DNA of 6,226 bases from Opitutia bacterium (lineage in GTDB: Bacteria > Verrucomicrobiota > Verrucomicrobiia > Opitutales > Seribacteraceae), in NCBI GenBank assembly GCA_018695085.1, contig JABHOU010000658.1:1-6226 (forward strand), written 5' to 3'. Of the stretch, positions 1 to 5,902 are shown one piece after another. Numbering within the stretch: position 1 is the stretch's first letter; every line of letters starts with the position of its first letter. The notes under the pieces are model-generated. The model saw only the letters and a list, made by a program, of their open reading frames with translations. It ran no database searches and was not told where the DNA came from. Made by a program: the position numbers and the translations under genes.

Positions 1-7
1 ACATATT

Positions 8-14
8 GAAAGGA
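8..14 (+). promoter_or_regulatory. Ribosome binding site of the small Cys-rich protein gene
   Basis: The sequence GAAAGGA ends 9 nt before the ATG at 24. This is a good Shine-Dalgarno-like match at normal spacing. It supports the ATG at 24 over the in-frame TTG at 6, which would put the purine-rich site inside the coding region and add six residues ahead of a normal signal peptide. It is the only recognisable ribosome binding site before any of the four starts visible in the window. Confidence 0.7.
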
Positions 15-23
15 TTCCACATA

Positions 24-332
24 ATGAAAAAAATACTTGCTATCGCTTCTGCTCTCGCAATTTGCGTCGCCTTTTCTTTTGCAGCTAAAAAAGCACCTGG
101 TCCGGTTAACGACAAGTGCCCAATTTCCGGTAAGGCTATTAATGCCGACCAAACGGTTGATGTGGGAGTATGTTGCGGAAACTGTGCGAAAAAGGTTACC
201 AAAGATCCTAAGCTTGCTTTGAAGGCCAAAGGTGATTTCAGCAAATGTCCAATTTCTGGCAAAGCAGCAAAAAAGACAGTCAAAATCGGCTTCTGCTGTG
301 GCAATTGCAAGAAAAAGGCATCTTCTTCCTGA
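24..332 (+). CDS. Small exported protein with two CCGNC cysteine modules, probable periplasmic metal binder
   Basis: This is a 102-aa protein of unknown function. Residues 1-20 form a signal peptide: a KK N-terminus, a hydrophobic stretch, and a likely signal peptidase I cut after the SFA at 18-20. The mature part is lysine-rich and carries two copies of one module: CPISGK, a short linker, then V/I-G-V/F-CCGNC. Cysteines are at 32, 50, 51 and 54 in the first copy and 75, 91, 92 and 95 in the second. The pattern resembles YHS/TRASH-like Cys motifs (a CPxSG start with a later FCCxxC), so binding of a soft metal such as copper or zinc is plausible but inferred. Four cysteines per copy could form one site each. 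The second copy lacks the helical DPKLALKAKG-type tail of the first and ends in KKKASSS. The start is the ATG at 24, with GAAAGGA upstream. A strong terminator follows 50 nt after the stop, so it is probably transcribed separately from carB. Its promoter lies left of the window. Confidence 0.85.
   Translation: MKKILAIASALAICVAFSFAAKKAPGPVNDKCPISGKAINADQTVDVGVCCGNCAKKVTKDPKLALKAKGDFSKCPISGKAAKKTVKIGFCCGNCKKKASSS
117..194 (+). repeat. Cysteine module, copy 1 (residues 32-57)
   Basis: This is the first copy of the internal duplication in the small exported protein. It runs from CPISGK at residue 32 to CCGNCAKK at residues 50-57. C32 and C50 are 18 residues apart. It is followed by a lysine-rich helical segment (about residues 58-74) that copy 2 lacks. 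Confidence 0.8.
246..317 (+). repeat. Cysteine module, copy 2 (residues 75-98)
   Basis: This second copy runs from CPISGK at residue 75 to CCGNCKKK at residues 91-98. C75 and C91 are 16 residues apart, two fewer than in copy 1. All five codons of CCGNC differ from copy 1 only by synonymous third-position changes, as do four of the six CPISGK codons. The duplication is therefore old and the protein motif has been kept by selection. Confidence 0.8.
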
Positions 333-382
333 AGAGTCTGTACTAATTTTTAATTTCACAATTTGAGATTTATCTCTTAAGG

Positions 383-414
383 AGAGGCTCCCTATTTTGG
401 GGAGCCTCTTTTTT
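383..414 (+). terminator. Rho-independent terminator after the small Cys-rich gene
   Basis: A perfect 10-bp inverted repeat pairs AGAGGCTCCC (383-392) with GGGAGCCTCT (400-409) around the 7-nt loop TATTTTG. An uninterrupted run of six T (409-414) follows directly. This is a textbook intrinsic terminator reading rightward. It begins 50 nt after the stop at 332 and ends 37 nt before the carB ATG. The simplest reading is that it ends the upstream transcript. A role as a carB attenuator cannot be excluded, but I see no convincing antiterminator. Confidence 0.93.
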
Positions 415-451
415 GTGCCCTGAATATTACCTACTTCAGAATAATTCAAAT

Positions 452-3400
452 ATGCCAAAGCGCACAGATATCGAGACCATCCTGATCATTGGCTCAGGCC
501 CAATAATCATTGGTCAAGCCTGTGAGTTCGACTACAGTGGAGCCCAAGCCTGTAAAGCCCTTCGAGAAGAAGGCTACAGGGTGGCGTTAGTCAACAGCAA
601 CCCGGCTACGATAATGACGGATCCTGAGTTTGCCGACGCCACTTACGTCGAACCACTCACTGTCGAGTCCGTACGGAAAATCATAGAAAAAGAAAAACCC
701 GATGCTCTTTTACCCACTCTCGGAGGTCAGACGGGGTTAAATCTTTCGCTCGAACTGTTCGAGGCGGGAATCCTTGACGAACATGGAGTGGAGATGATTG
801 GGGCCAAACCGGAGGCGATTAAAAAGGGTGAAGATCGCGAGCTTTTCAAGCAAGCCATGATCAAAATCGGTCTCGACGTGGCAAAATCCATAGCCGTCAA
901 CACACTAGAGGAAGCGCAAGCTGGCTTTCAAGAAGTGGGAGACTTCCCTTTCATTATCAGACCTGCGTTCACTTTGGGTGGCACGGGTGGCGGAATTGCC
1001 TACAACCGAGAAGAATTTGATGAAATGGTCGTCAAGGGTCTGGATGCTTCTCCGGTTAATCAAATTTTGATCGAAGAGTGTTTACTTGGCTGGAAGGAGT
1101 ATGAAATGGAGGTCATGCGCGACTTCAAGGATCAGTGCGTCGTTATCTGCTCCATCGAAAACTTCGATCCTATGGGAGTGCATACCGGCGATTCCATTAC
1201 GGTCGCTCCGGCGATGACCTTGTCGGACAAGGAATACCAGCTCATGCGAGACGCCTCTTTCGCTTGCATTCGAGAAATCGGAGTGGAAACCGGAGGTAGC
1301 AACATTCAGTTCTCCAATTGTCCGAAGACTGGCAGAATGGTGGTGATCGAAATGAATCCGAGAGTCTCTAGAAGTTCGGCCCTAGCTTCGAAAGCAACTG
1401 GTTTCCCAATCGCCAAAATCGCCGCCAAACTAGCCGTAGGATATTCATTGGACGAACTTCGCAACGACGTCACCCAAGAAACGCCGGCCAGCTTCGAACC
1501 GTCCATCGACTACGTTGTAACTAAAGTTCCTCGTTTTACCTTTGAAAAGTTTCCAGAGGCCGACTCAACCTTGACTTCCACTATGAAATCAGTGGGTGAG
1601 GCGATGTCAATAGGTCGTACCTTCAAAGAGTCTTTCCAGAAGGCAATGCGATCCTTGGAGATTGGCCTAAAGGGTTTCGAGGCAGGGCATCTTGCGCCTT
1701 TCGAGCTTGATCAATCCGCTCTGAGATCGGGACTTTCCAGACCATCTGCCGAGCGAACGCTTTATTTACACAAGGCATTTTCTGCAGGCATGAGCGTTGA
1801 GGAGGTTTTCGCCGCTTCGAGCATCGATCCATGGTTCGTGAAGCAATTGCAACTGATTCACACCTTGGAAACGGAACTGAGAGAGAACTCTCTCGCAGAA
1901 ATCGACGCCAAGGTGCTCCGCCGAGCCAAGGAATATGGTTTCTCCGACCGTCAATTAGCCGACTGCTGGGGGGTCTCCTCGTCGGTGGTTAGAGAACGAC
2001 GCATAAAGGACGGCATTGAAACCACCTTTCGCCTAGTCGATACCTGCGCAGCAGAATTTGAGGCGTTCACTCCCTACTTTTACTCTTCCTACGGTTCCGA
2101 AAACGAGCTCGTACGTTCCAATAAAAAGAAAGTTATGATCTTGGGAGGCGGTCCCAACCGAATTGGCCAAGGTATCGAATTCGACTACTGCTGCGTACAC
2201 GCATCCTTTGCGCTTCGCGAGGCAGGCATCGAAACCGTGATGGTCAATTCCAACCCCGAAACCGTATCCACGGATTACGACGTATCCGATCGCCTTTATT
2301 TTGAGCCGTTGACCCTCGAGGACGTTCTCGAAATTTATCGGCAGGAGCAGTGCGACGGAGCGATTGTCCAGTACGGTGGTCAGACCCCTCTTAACTTAGC
2401 CGAAGGATTGAAGGCCAACGGAGTCGAGGTCATCGGGACTTCGCCCGAAAGCATTGATCTAGCGGAAGATCGTGAGAAATTTAAACGAATTTTGGAAGAA
2501 ATTGGTCTTCGACAACCCGTTAATGAAACGGCTCTTGAGGCAGATGCCGCAAGAGCTGCCGCAGACCGAATTGGCTATCCTGTCCTCCTTCGTCCATCTT
2601 TTGTGCTCGGCGGGCGAGGCATGTTCATCGTTTACGACGAAAAGGAACTAGACAACGTCTTGGCGGAGGCTTTTGCCGTGGCCCCAGGCAAACCGGTCCT
2701 TTTAGATAAATTCCTCGAAGATGCAATCGAGCTCGATGTAGATTGCATCTCCGATGGCGAAACTCACGTCGTCGGTGGAATGTTGCAACACATTGAGTTT
2801 GCAGGCGTTCACAGTGGGGATGCAGCCATGGTTTTACCACCACACGACCTTTCCGAGGGAATCATTGAAACCGTTCGGCAAGCTACTTATTCCTTGGCCA
2901 GCGCCTTATCCGTTGTGGGTCTGATGAACGTACAGTTCGCGATCAAGGATGGTGAACTTTATGTCTTGGAAGTGAACCCTCGAGCCTCTCGAACGGTTCC
3001 TTTCGTGAGTAAGGCGATTGGCGTTCCATTGGCTAAACTCGGGGCCCGCATTATGGCGGGCTCAACCTTACGAGAGCTCGGTTTCACTGAAGAAATAATA
3101 CCAAAACATTGGGCGATAAAGGAGTCGGTCTTCCCCTTCAATCGCTTCCCTGAATCTCCAATCGTATTGACGCCAGAAATGAGGAGTACAGGTGAAGTAA
3201 TGGGACAGGACGAGGATTTCGGCCTAGCCTTCGCCAAGACGCAAATGGCTGCCAAACCATCTCTGCCACTTGAGGGGAACGCCTTCATCAGTGTTAAGGA
3301 TGCCGACAAAGAACAAGCTCTAGCAATCGCAAAGGGACTGTCGGATCTTGGCTTTAACATTTATTCAACAGAAGGAACCGCGGCGTTCTTTCGTGAAAAC

Positions 3401-3679
3401 GGCCTTGTCGCGGAACACATTCTTCGAATTAGCGAAGGGCGCCCGAATGTTGCCGATTTCATTAAGAACGGAAAGATTCAACTCGTGATCAACACACCGC
3501 TTGGACTGATTCCTCGACGCGACGAAAACGGAATTCGAAGCGAAGCGGTCCTCTATGGTGTTCCCGTGATGACGACGTTAGGTTCCGCTTTTGCCGCACT
3601 ACAAGGTATTCGATCACTGAAGGAAAAAGATTTTGGGGTGAAGTCACTTCAGGAATACTCACAAGCTCTCAGCAGTTAG
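452..3679 (+). CDS. carB: Carbamoyl-phosphate synthase large subunit
   Basis: CarB makes carbamoyl phosphate from bicarbonate, ATP and glutamine-derived ammonia for pyrimidine and arginine synthesis, working in the cytoplasm with the glutaminase subunit CarA. The 1075-aa length matches the family (E. coli 1073). The N-terminal carboxyphosphate half (about 1-405) has R129, R170, E216, Q286, E300 and N302 (IEMNPR). An oligomerisation region covers about 406-555 and includes the conserved VDTCAAEF at 529-536. The carbamate-kinase half (about 558-938) has GGGPNRIGQGIEFDYCC at 565-581, R674, R714, Q828, E840 and N842. The MGS-like allosteric domain covers about 940-1075. The N-terminus MPKRTDI equals that of E. 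coli, fixing the start at ATG 452. An upstream TTG at 413 would start inside the terminator. No Shine-Dalgarno is visible before the ATG. E782, D790, E891 and T1041 align with E. coli ornithine-site residues. carA is absent nearby, so the two subunits are encoded apart. purU follows after 8 nt. Confidence 0.98.
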   Translation: MPKRTDIETILIIGSGPIIIGQACEFDYSGAQACKALREEGYRVALVNSNPATIMTDPEFADATYVEPLTVESVRKIIEKEKPDALLPTLGGQTGLNLSLELFEAGILDEHGVEMIGAKPEAIKKGEDRELFKQAMIKIGLDVAKSIAVNTLEEAQAGFQEVGDFPFIIRPAFTLGGTGGGIAYNREEFDEMVVKGLDASPVNQILIEECLLGWKEYEMEVMRDFKDQCVVICSIENFDPMGVHTGDSITVAPAMTLSDKEYQLMRDASFACIREIGVETGGSNIQFSNCPKTGRMVVIEMNPRVSRSSALASKATGFPIAKIAAKLAVGYSLDELRNDVTQETPASFEPSIDYVVTKVPRFTFEKFPEADSTLTSTMKSVGEAMSIGRTFKESFQKAMRSLEIGLKGFEAGHLAPFELDQSALRSGLSRPSAERTLYLHKAFSAGMSVEEVFAASSIDPWFVKQLQLIHTLETELRENSLAEIDAKVLRRAKEYGFSDRQLADCWGVSSSVVRERRIKDGIETTFRLVDTCAAEFEAFTPYFYSSYGSENELVRSNKKKVMILGGGPNRIGQGIEFDYCCVHASFALREAGIETVMVNSNPETVSTDYDVSDRLYFEPLTLEDVLEIYRQEQCDGAIVQYGGQTPLNLAEGLKANGVEVIGTSPESIDLAEDREKFKRILEEIGLRQPVNETALEADAARAAADRIGYPVLLRPSFVLGGRGMFIVYDEKELDNVLAEAFAVAPGKPVLLDKFLEDAIELDVDCISDGETHVVGGMLQHIEFAGVHSGDAAMVLPPHDLSEGIIETVRQATYSLASALSVVGLMNVQFAIKDGELYVLEVNPRASRTVPFVSKAIGVPLAKLGARIMAGSTLRELGFTEEIIPKHWAIKESVFPFNRFPESPIVLTPEMRSTGEVMGQDEDFGLAFAKTQMAAKPSLPLEGNAFISVKDADKEQALAIAKGLSDLGFNIYSTEGTAAFFRENGLVAEHILRISEGRPNVADFIKNGKIQLVINTPLGLIPRRDENGIRSEAVLYGVPVMTTLGSAFAALQGIRSLKEKDFGVKSLQEYSQALSS

Positions 3680-3687
3680 TTTATTTC

Positions 3688-4539
3688 ATGGTCTCCATTG
3701 TAGCGCTTTTGCACGGTCCAGATCGTCCTGGAATAGTGGCGAAGGTTGCCGGGTGGATACATAACAAGGGTGGCAATGTTCTACATGCGGATCAACATCT
3801 AGATCGTGAGGAGGATGTGTTTTTTCAACGTATCGAGTGGCATCCTGGAGAAGATGTAAACCTTGACTCAGAATCTGAGCTCTTTGTCAAAATGGCCGAG
3901 GAAGAGCTAGGAATGAAGGTTCGGACTGCTCTTTCGAACGAACGCCCTCCTGTCGTCCTTTTCGTTTCGAAGGCCGACCATTGTTTCCACGACCTGATTC
4001 TTCGTTGGAAAGCCAAGGAACTTCGTGGCGAAATCGTCGGCGTAGTGTCCAATCATCCCGACCTTGAACAGCCTACGCAAGAGTACGGGTTGCCGTTCCT
4101 TCATATACCCTGCACGCGTGAGAACAAAGTCGAGGCGGAAGTCGCTCAACTCGATTTCATACGCAATCAAGGGGCGGGACTGTTGGTGCTTGCTCGTTAC
4201 ATGCAAGTCCTCAGTGAGAATTTCTTGAATCAAGTTGATTGTCCGGTCATTAATATCCACCACTCCTTTCTTCCATCTTTTGCAGGAGCAAAACCTTATC
4301 ACCAAGCTTATCGTCGAGGCGTCAAAATTATCGGAGCTACCGCACATTTCGTAACTCCGGAGCTAGATGAAGGACCAATCATTTGCCAGGACGTTAATCG
4401 AGTGAGTCATCGCAACGGAGTGCGGGACCTCATAGCCAAAGGGCGTGATCTTGAAAAAATTGTCTTGGCTACCGCCGTACGCCGACAGCTTGAGAACCGA
4501 ATCCTCGTCTACAAAAACAAGACCGTGGTCTTCGATTGA
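3688..4539 (+). CDS. purU: Formyltetrahydrofolate deformylase
   Basis: PurU hydrolyses 10-formyltetrahydrofolate to formate and tetrahydrofolate in the cytoplasm. It balances the one-carbon pool and, in bacteria with PurT, supplies formate for purine synthesis. The 283-aa protein has the usual family length. Residues 1 to about 80 are an ACT-type regulatory domain (GPDRPGIVAKVAGWI at 10-24). Residues about 86-283 are the formyltransferase-fold hydrolase. The catalytic Asn-His-Asp set is present as N189 and H191 (INIHHSFLP) and D227 (ELDEGPI). Other diagnostic stretches are GAKPYHQAY at 200-208, the GATAH at 216-220, and the C-terminal VYKNKTVVF. The ATG at 3688 is the first Met and fits the family start. 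It lies 8 nt after the carB stop and has no Shine-Dalgarno, which suggests co-transcription and possibly translational coupling with carB. In E. coli the ACT domain senses methionine and glycine. Whether that holds here is unknown. Confidence 0.96.
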   Translation: MVSIVALLHGPDRPGIVAKVAGWIHNKGGNVLHADQHLDREEDVFFQRIEWHPGEDVNLDSESELFVKMAEEELGMKVRTALSNERPPVVLFVSKADHCFHDLILRWKAKELRGEIVGVVSNHPDLEQPTQEYGLPFLHIPCTRENKVEAEVAQLDFIRNQGAGLLVLARYMQVLSENFLNQVDCPVINIHHSFLPSFAGAKPYHQAYRRGVKIIGATAHFVTPELDEGPIICQDVNRVSHRNGVRDLIAKGRDLEKIVLATAVRRQLENRILVYKNKTVVFD

Positions 4540-4669
4540 TTTATGAGATTATCAATATTTGATCTGCTTCACATATAGATTTCCGTTCTTTCCAAGGATA
4601 CATCCTGTAAACCCGCCGTTGACTTCCCGAGCCTTTTAAAGAAAATGCTCCATCTTTTAGTTTTATCCC
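4540..4669. other. Intergenic gap between purU and the FKBP gene
   Basis: This 130-nt AT-rich stretch has no ORF and no convincing terminator. Its best inverted repeat, AGGAT/ATCCT (4595-4606), is short and has no T-tract. A weak sigma-70-like pair is present: TTGACT (4619-4624) and GAAAAT (4641-4646), 16 nt apart. The first hexamer is close to consensus and the second matches at four of six positions. A start near 4653 would leave a leader of about 17 nt. Either this is the promoter of the FKBP gene or the carB-purU transcript runs on into it; the sequence does not decide. Confidence 0.4.
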
Positions 4670-5902
4670 ATGGACAAAGATAACGAAAACAAACCCCTTG
4701 AGGAAAACCAGTCACCCAAAGAGACGGATGGCGACGAAACCACCGCAGAAAACATAGCGGAACGAGCCTACGATGAAAGCGAGGCCTGGAATAAGAGCAA
4801 AAACCCTCTCTTTCTGATTCTTGGAGTCATTGTAGTCGCCGTTGCGGTTTCGTACTTTTACGAAGATTCCGCTATTGATGACGCAAGTGAACAAAGTTCT
4901 CAATTCCTTGCTGCCGATATCGATGCCGCCCAAGCGGAGGAACGCTTTAAAAACTTCTCCGATGAATTTGACGACAAGCTCGGAGGCGTTGCCCGTTACA
5001 GATCCGCCGTCCTGAGCTACAAGGACGGACGTTTCAGTGAAGCTGCAGCTTCCTTTGCCAAAGCGGTCAATGAACTCGGCGAACTCCCCCCTCGTGGGCG
5101 TGCATTGCTCGGACAGGGACTGTCCTTGATTAAGTCGGAAAAGATCGCAGAGGGTAAGGGTGTGCTCGAGAAGCTTGCCACTGATTCGCTAGCTCTTCCT
5201 GCCGATCGGTCTGAAGCCACTTATCTCTTGGCCACCTTGGCGTTGAGTGAAGGTGACGACGAGACTTTTGAGAAGCACAAACTCTCCTTGGGGTCGGGCG
5301 AAAGCAATTCCACTCTCCTCAAACTTCTGACTCGTTATCAAAAAACCAAGGCCATCGTGGCTAACGCCCAATCTCTATCCAAGCGTAATACTGAACGTGG
5401 AGACAAGTACTTAAAGGATAACAAAGACCGAGAAGGAGTCGCTACTCTCGATAGCGGTTTGCAGTACGAGGTCTTGGTTGATGGGAATGGTTCAATTCCA
5501 ACTCGAAATGATGAAGTGAAGGTTCACTACCATGGAACCCTTGTTGATGGCGAGGTATTCGATTCCTCCGTTGAGCGTGGAGAACCCTCCACTTTCGGGG
5601 TGACCGGCGTAATCAAGGGCTGGACCGAAGCTCTTTTGCTAATGAAAGTTGGTTCCAAATGGAAACTTACCATTCCCTCCGATCTTGCCTATGGAGAATC
5701 AGGTTCGGGTGCTATAGGGATCAACGAGGTTCTCGTATTCGAAGTCGAACTTCTCGGCATCACTCCCAAGGAATTGCCCAAACCGGATGAAGCGATCAGC
5801 GATGCCAACGTATCCGGCGTTCTTGACCTAAATACCACTTCTGCGGGCGAGGCCAATGCCAGTGCCCCAATCGTTATCGAAGCCAACGGTTCGAAAAACT
5901 AG
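4670..5902 (+). CDS. Membrane-anchored FKBP-type peptidyl-prolyl cis-trans isomerase with TPR-like region
   Basis: This 410-aa protein probably helps fold exported proteins by isomerising prolyl bonds. Residues 1-45 are polar and acidic, and 46-64 form one transmembrane helix. Lysines before the helix (42, 44) and acids after it suggest the bulk lies in the periplasm. Residues about 70-230 are helical with TPR-like pairs (about 110-136, 145-172, 181-207). The layout resembles YfgM-type proteins: short cytoplasmic tail, single helix, TPR-like domain. The FKBP domain covers about 262-365, and residues matching the FKBP12 pocket are all present: Y287, F297, D298, F309, V314, I315, W318, Y341 and F357. 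The preceding segment (about 234-262, ending in LDSGLQYEVL) is as in MIP/FkpA-type enzymes. The usual IPPNATLVF loop reads IGINEVLVF (349-357). A polar Ala/Asn/Ser/Glu-rich tail fills 366-410. The ATG at 4670 is the only Met before the membrane helix, although no Shine-Dalgarno precedes it. The gene ends in the CTAG shared with ligA. Confidence 0.92.
   Translation: MDKDNENKPLEENQSPKETDGDETTAENIAERAYDESEAWNKSKNPLFLILGVIVVAVAVSYFYEDSAIDDASEQSSQFLAADIDAAQAEERFKNFSDEFDDKLGGVARYRSAVLSYKDGRFSEAAASFAKAVNELGELPPRGRALLGQGLSLIKSEKIAEGKGVLEKLATDSLALPADRSEATYLLATLALSEGDDETFEKHKLSLGSGESNSTLLKLLTRYQKTKAIVANAQSLSKRNTERGDKYLKDNKDREGVATLDSGLQYEVLVDGNGSIPTRNDEVKVHYHGTLVDGEVFDSSVERGEPSTFGVTGVIKGWTEALLLMKVGSKWKLTIPSDLAYGESGSGAIGINEVLVFEVELLGITPKELPKPDEAISDANVSGVLDLNTTSAGEANASAPIVIEANGSKN
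5899..5902. other. CTAG tetranucleotide supplying stop codons to two convergent genes
   Basis: The palindrome CTAG is read as TAG on the plus strand (5900-5902), ending the FKBP gene, and as TAG on the minus strand (5901-5899), ending ligA. The two coding regions overlap by exactly these four bases, so no noncoding space is left for a terminator between them. Confidence 0.95.

Noticed and set aside
6..23. In-frame TTG start extending the small Cys-rich protein by six residues
   Set aside because: It would overlap the GAAAGGA ribosome binding site and precede an already complete KK-initiated signal peptide. The ATG at 24 is clearly better.
54..65. Possible lipobox LAIC (residues 11-14) in the small exported protein
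   Set aside because: The residue before Cys is Ile, not Gly/Ala/Ser, and Cys sits inside the hydrophobic core of the signal peptide. A signal peptidase I site at residue 20 fits better.
379..392. Resemblance of AAGGAGAGGCTCCC to a PyrR-binding RNA element upstream of a pyrimidine gene
   Set aside because: The GAGAGGCT bases form the terminator stem rather than the loop of a separate binding hairpin, and the surrounding consensus is missing.
2959..3360. 133-codon open frame antisense to carB
   Set aside because: It lies wholly within the conserved carB coding region, has no ribosome binding site that I can see and no domain signature. The same applies to the 146-codon frame antisense to purU at 3907-4347.
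4595..4606. AGGAT/ATCCT inverted repeat after purU as a terminator
   Set aside because: It is too short, with a 2-nt spacer and no following T run.
5877..5894. Inverted repeat TCGAA/TTCGA near the end of the FKBP gene as a terminator
   Set aside because: The stem is only 5 bp with an 8-nt loop, and neither strand has a T-tract after it.
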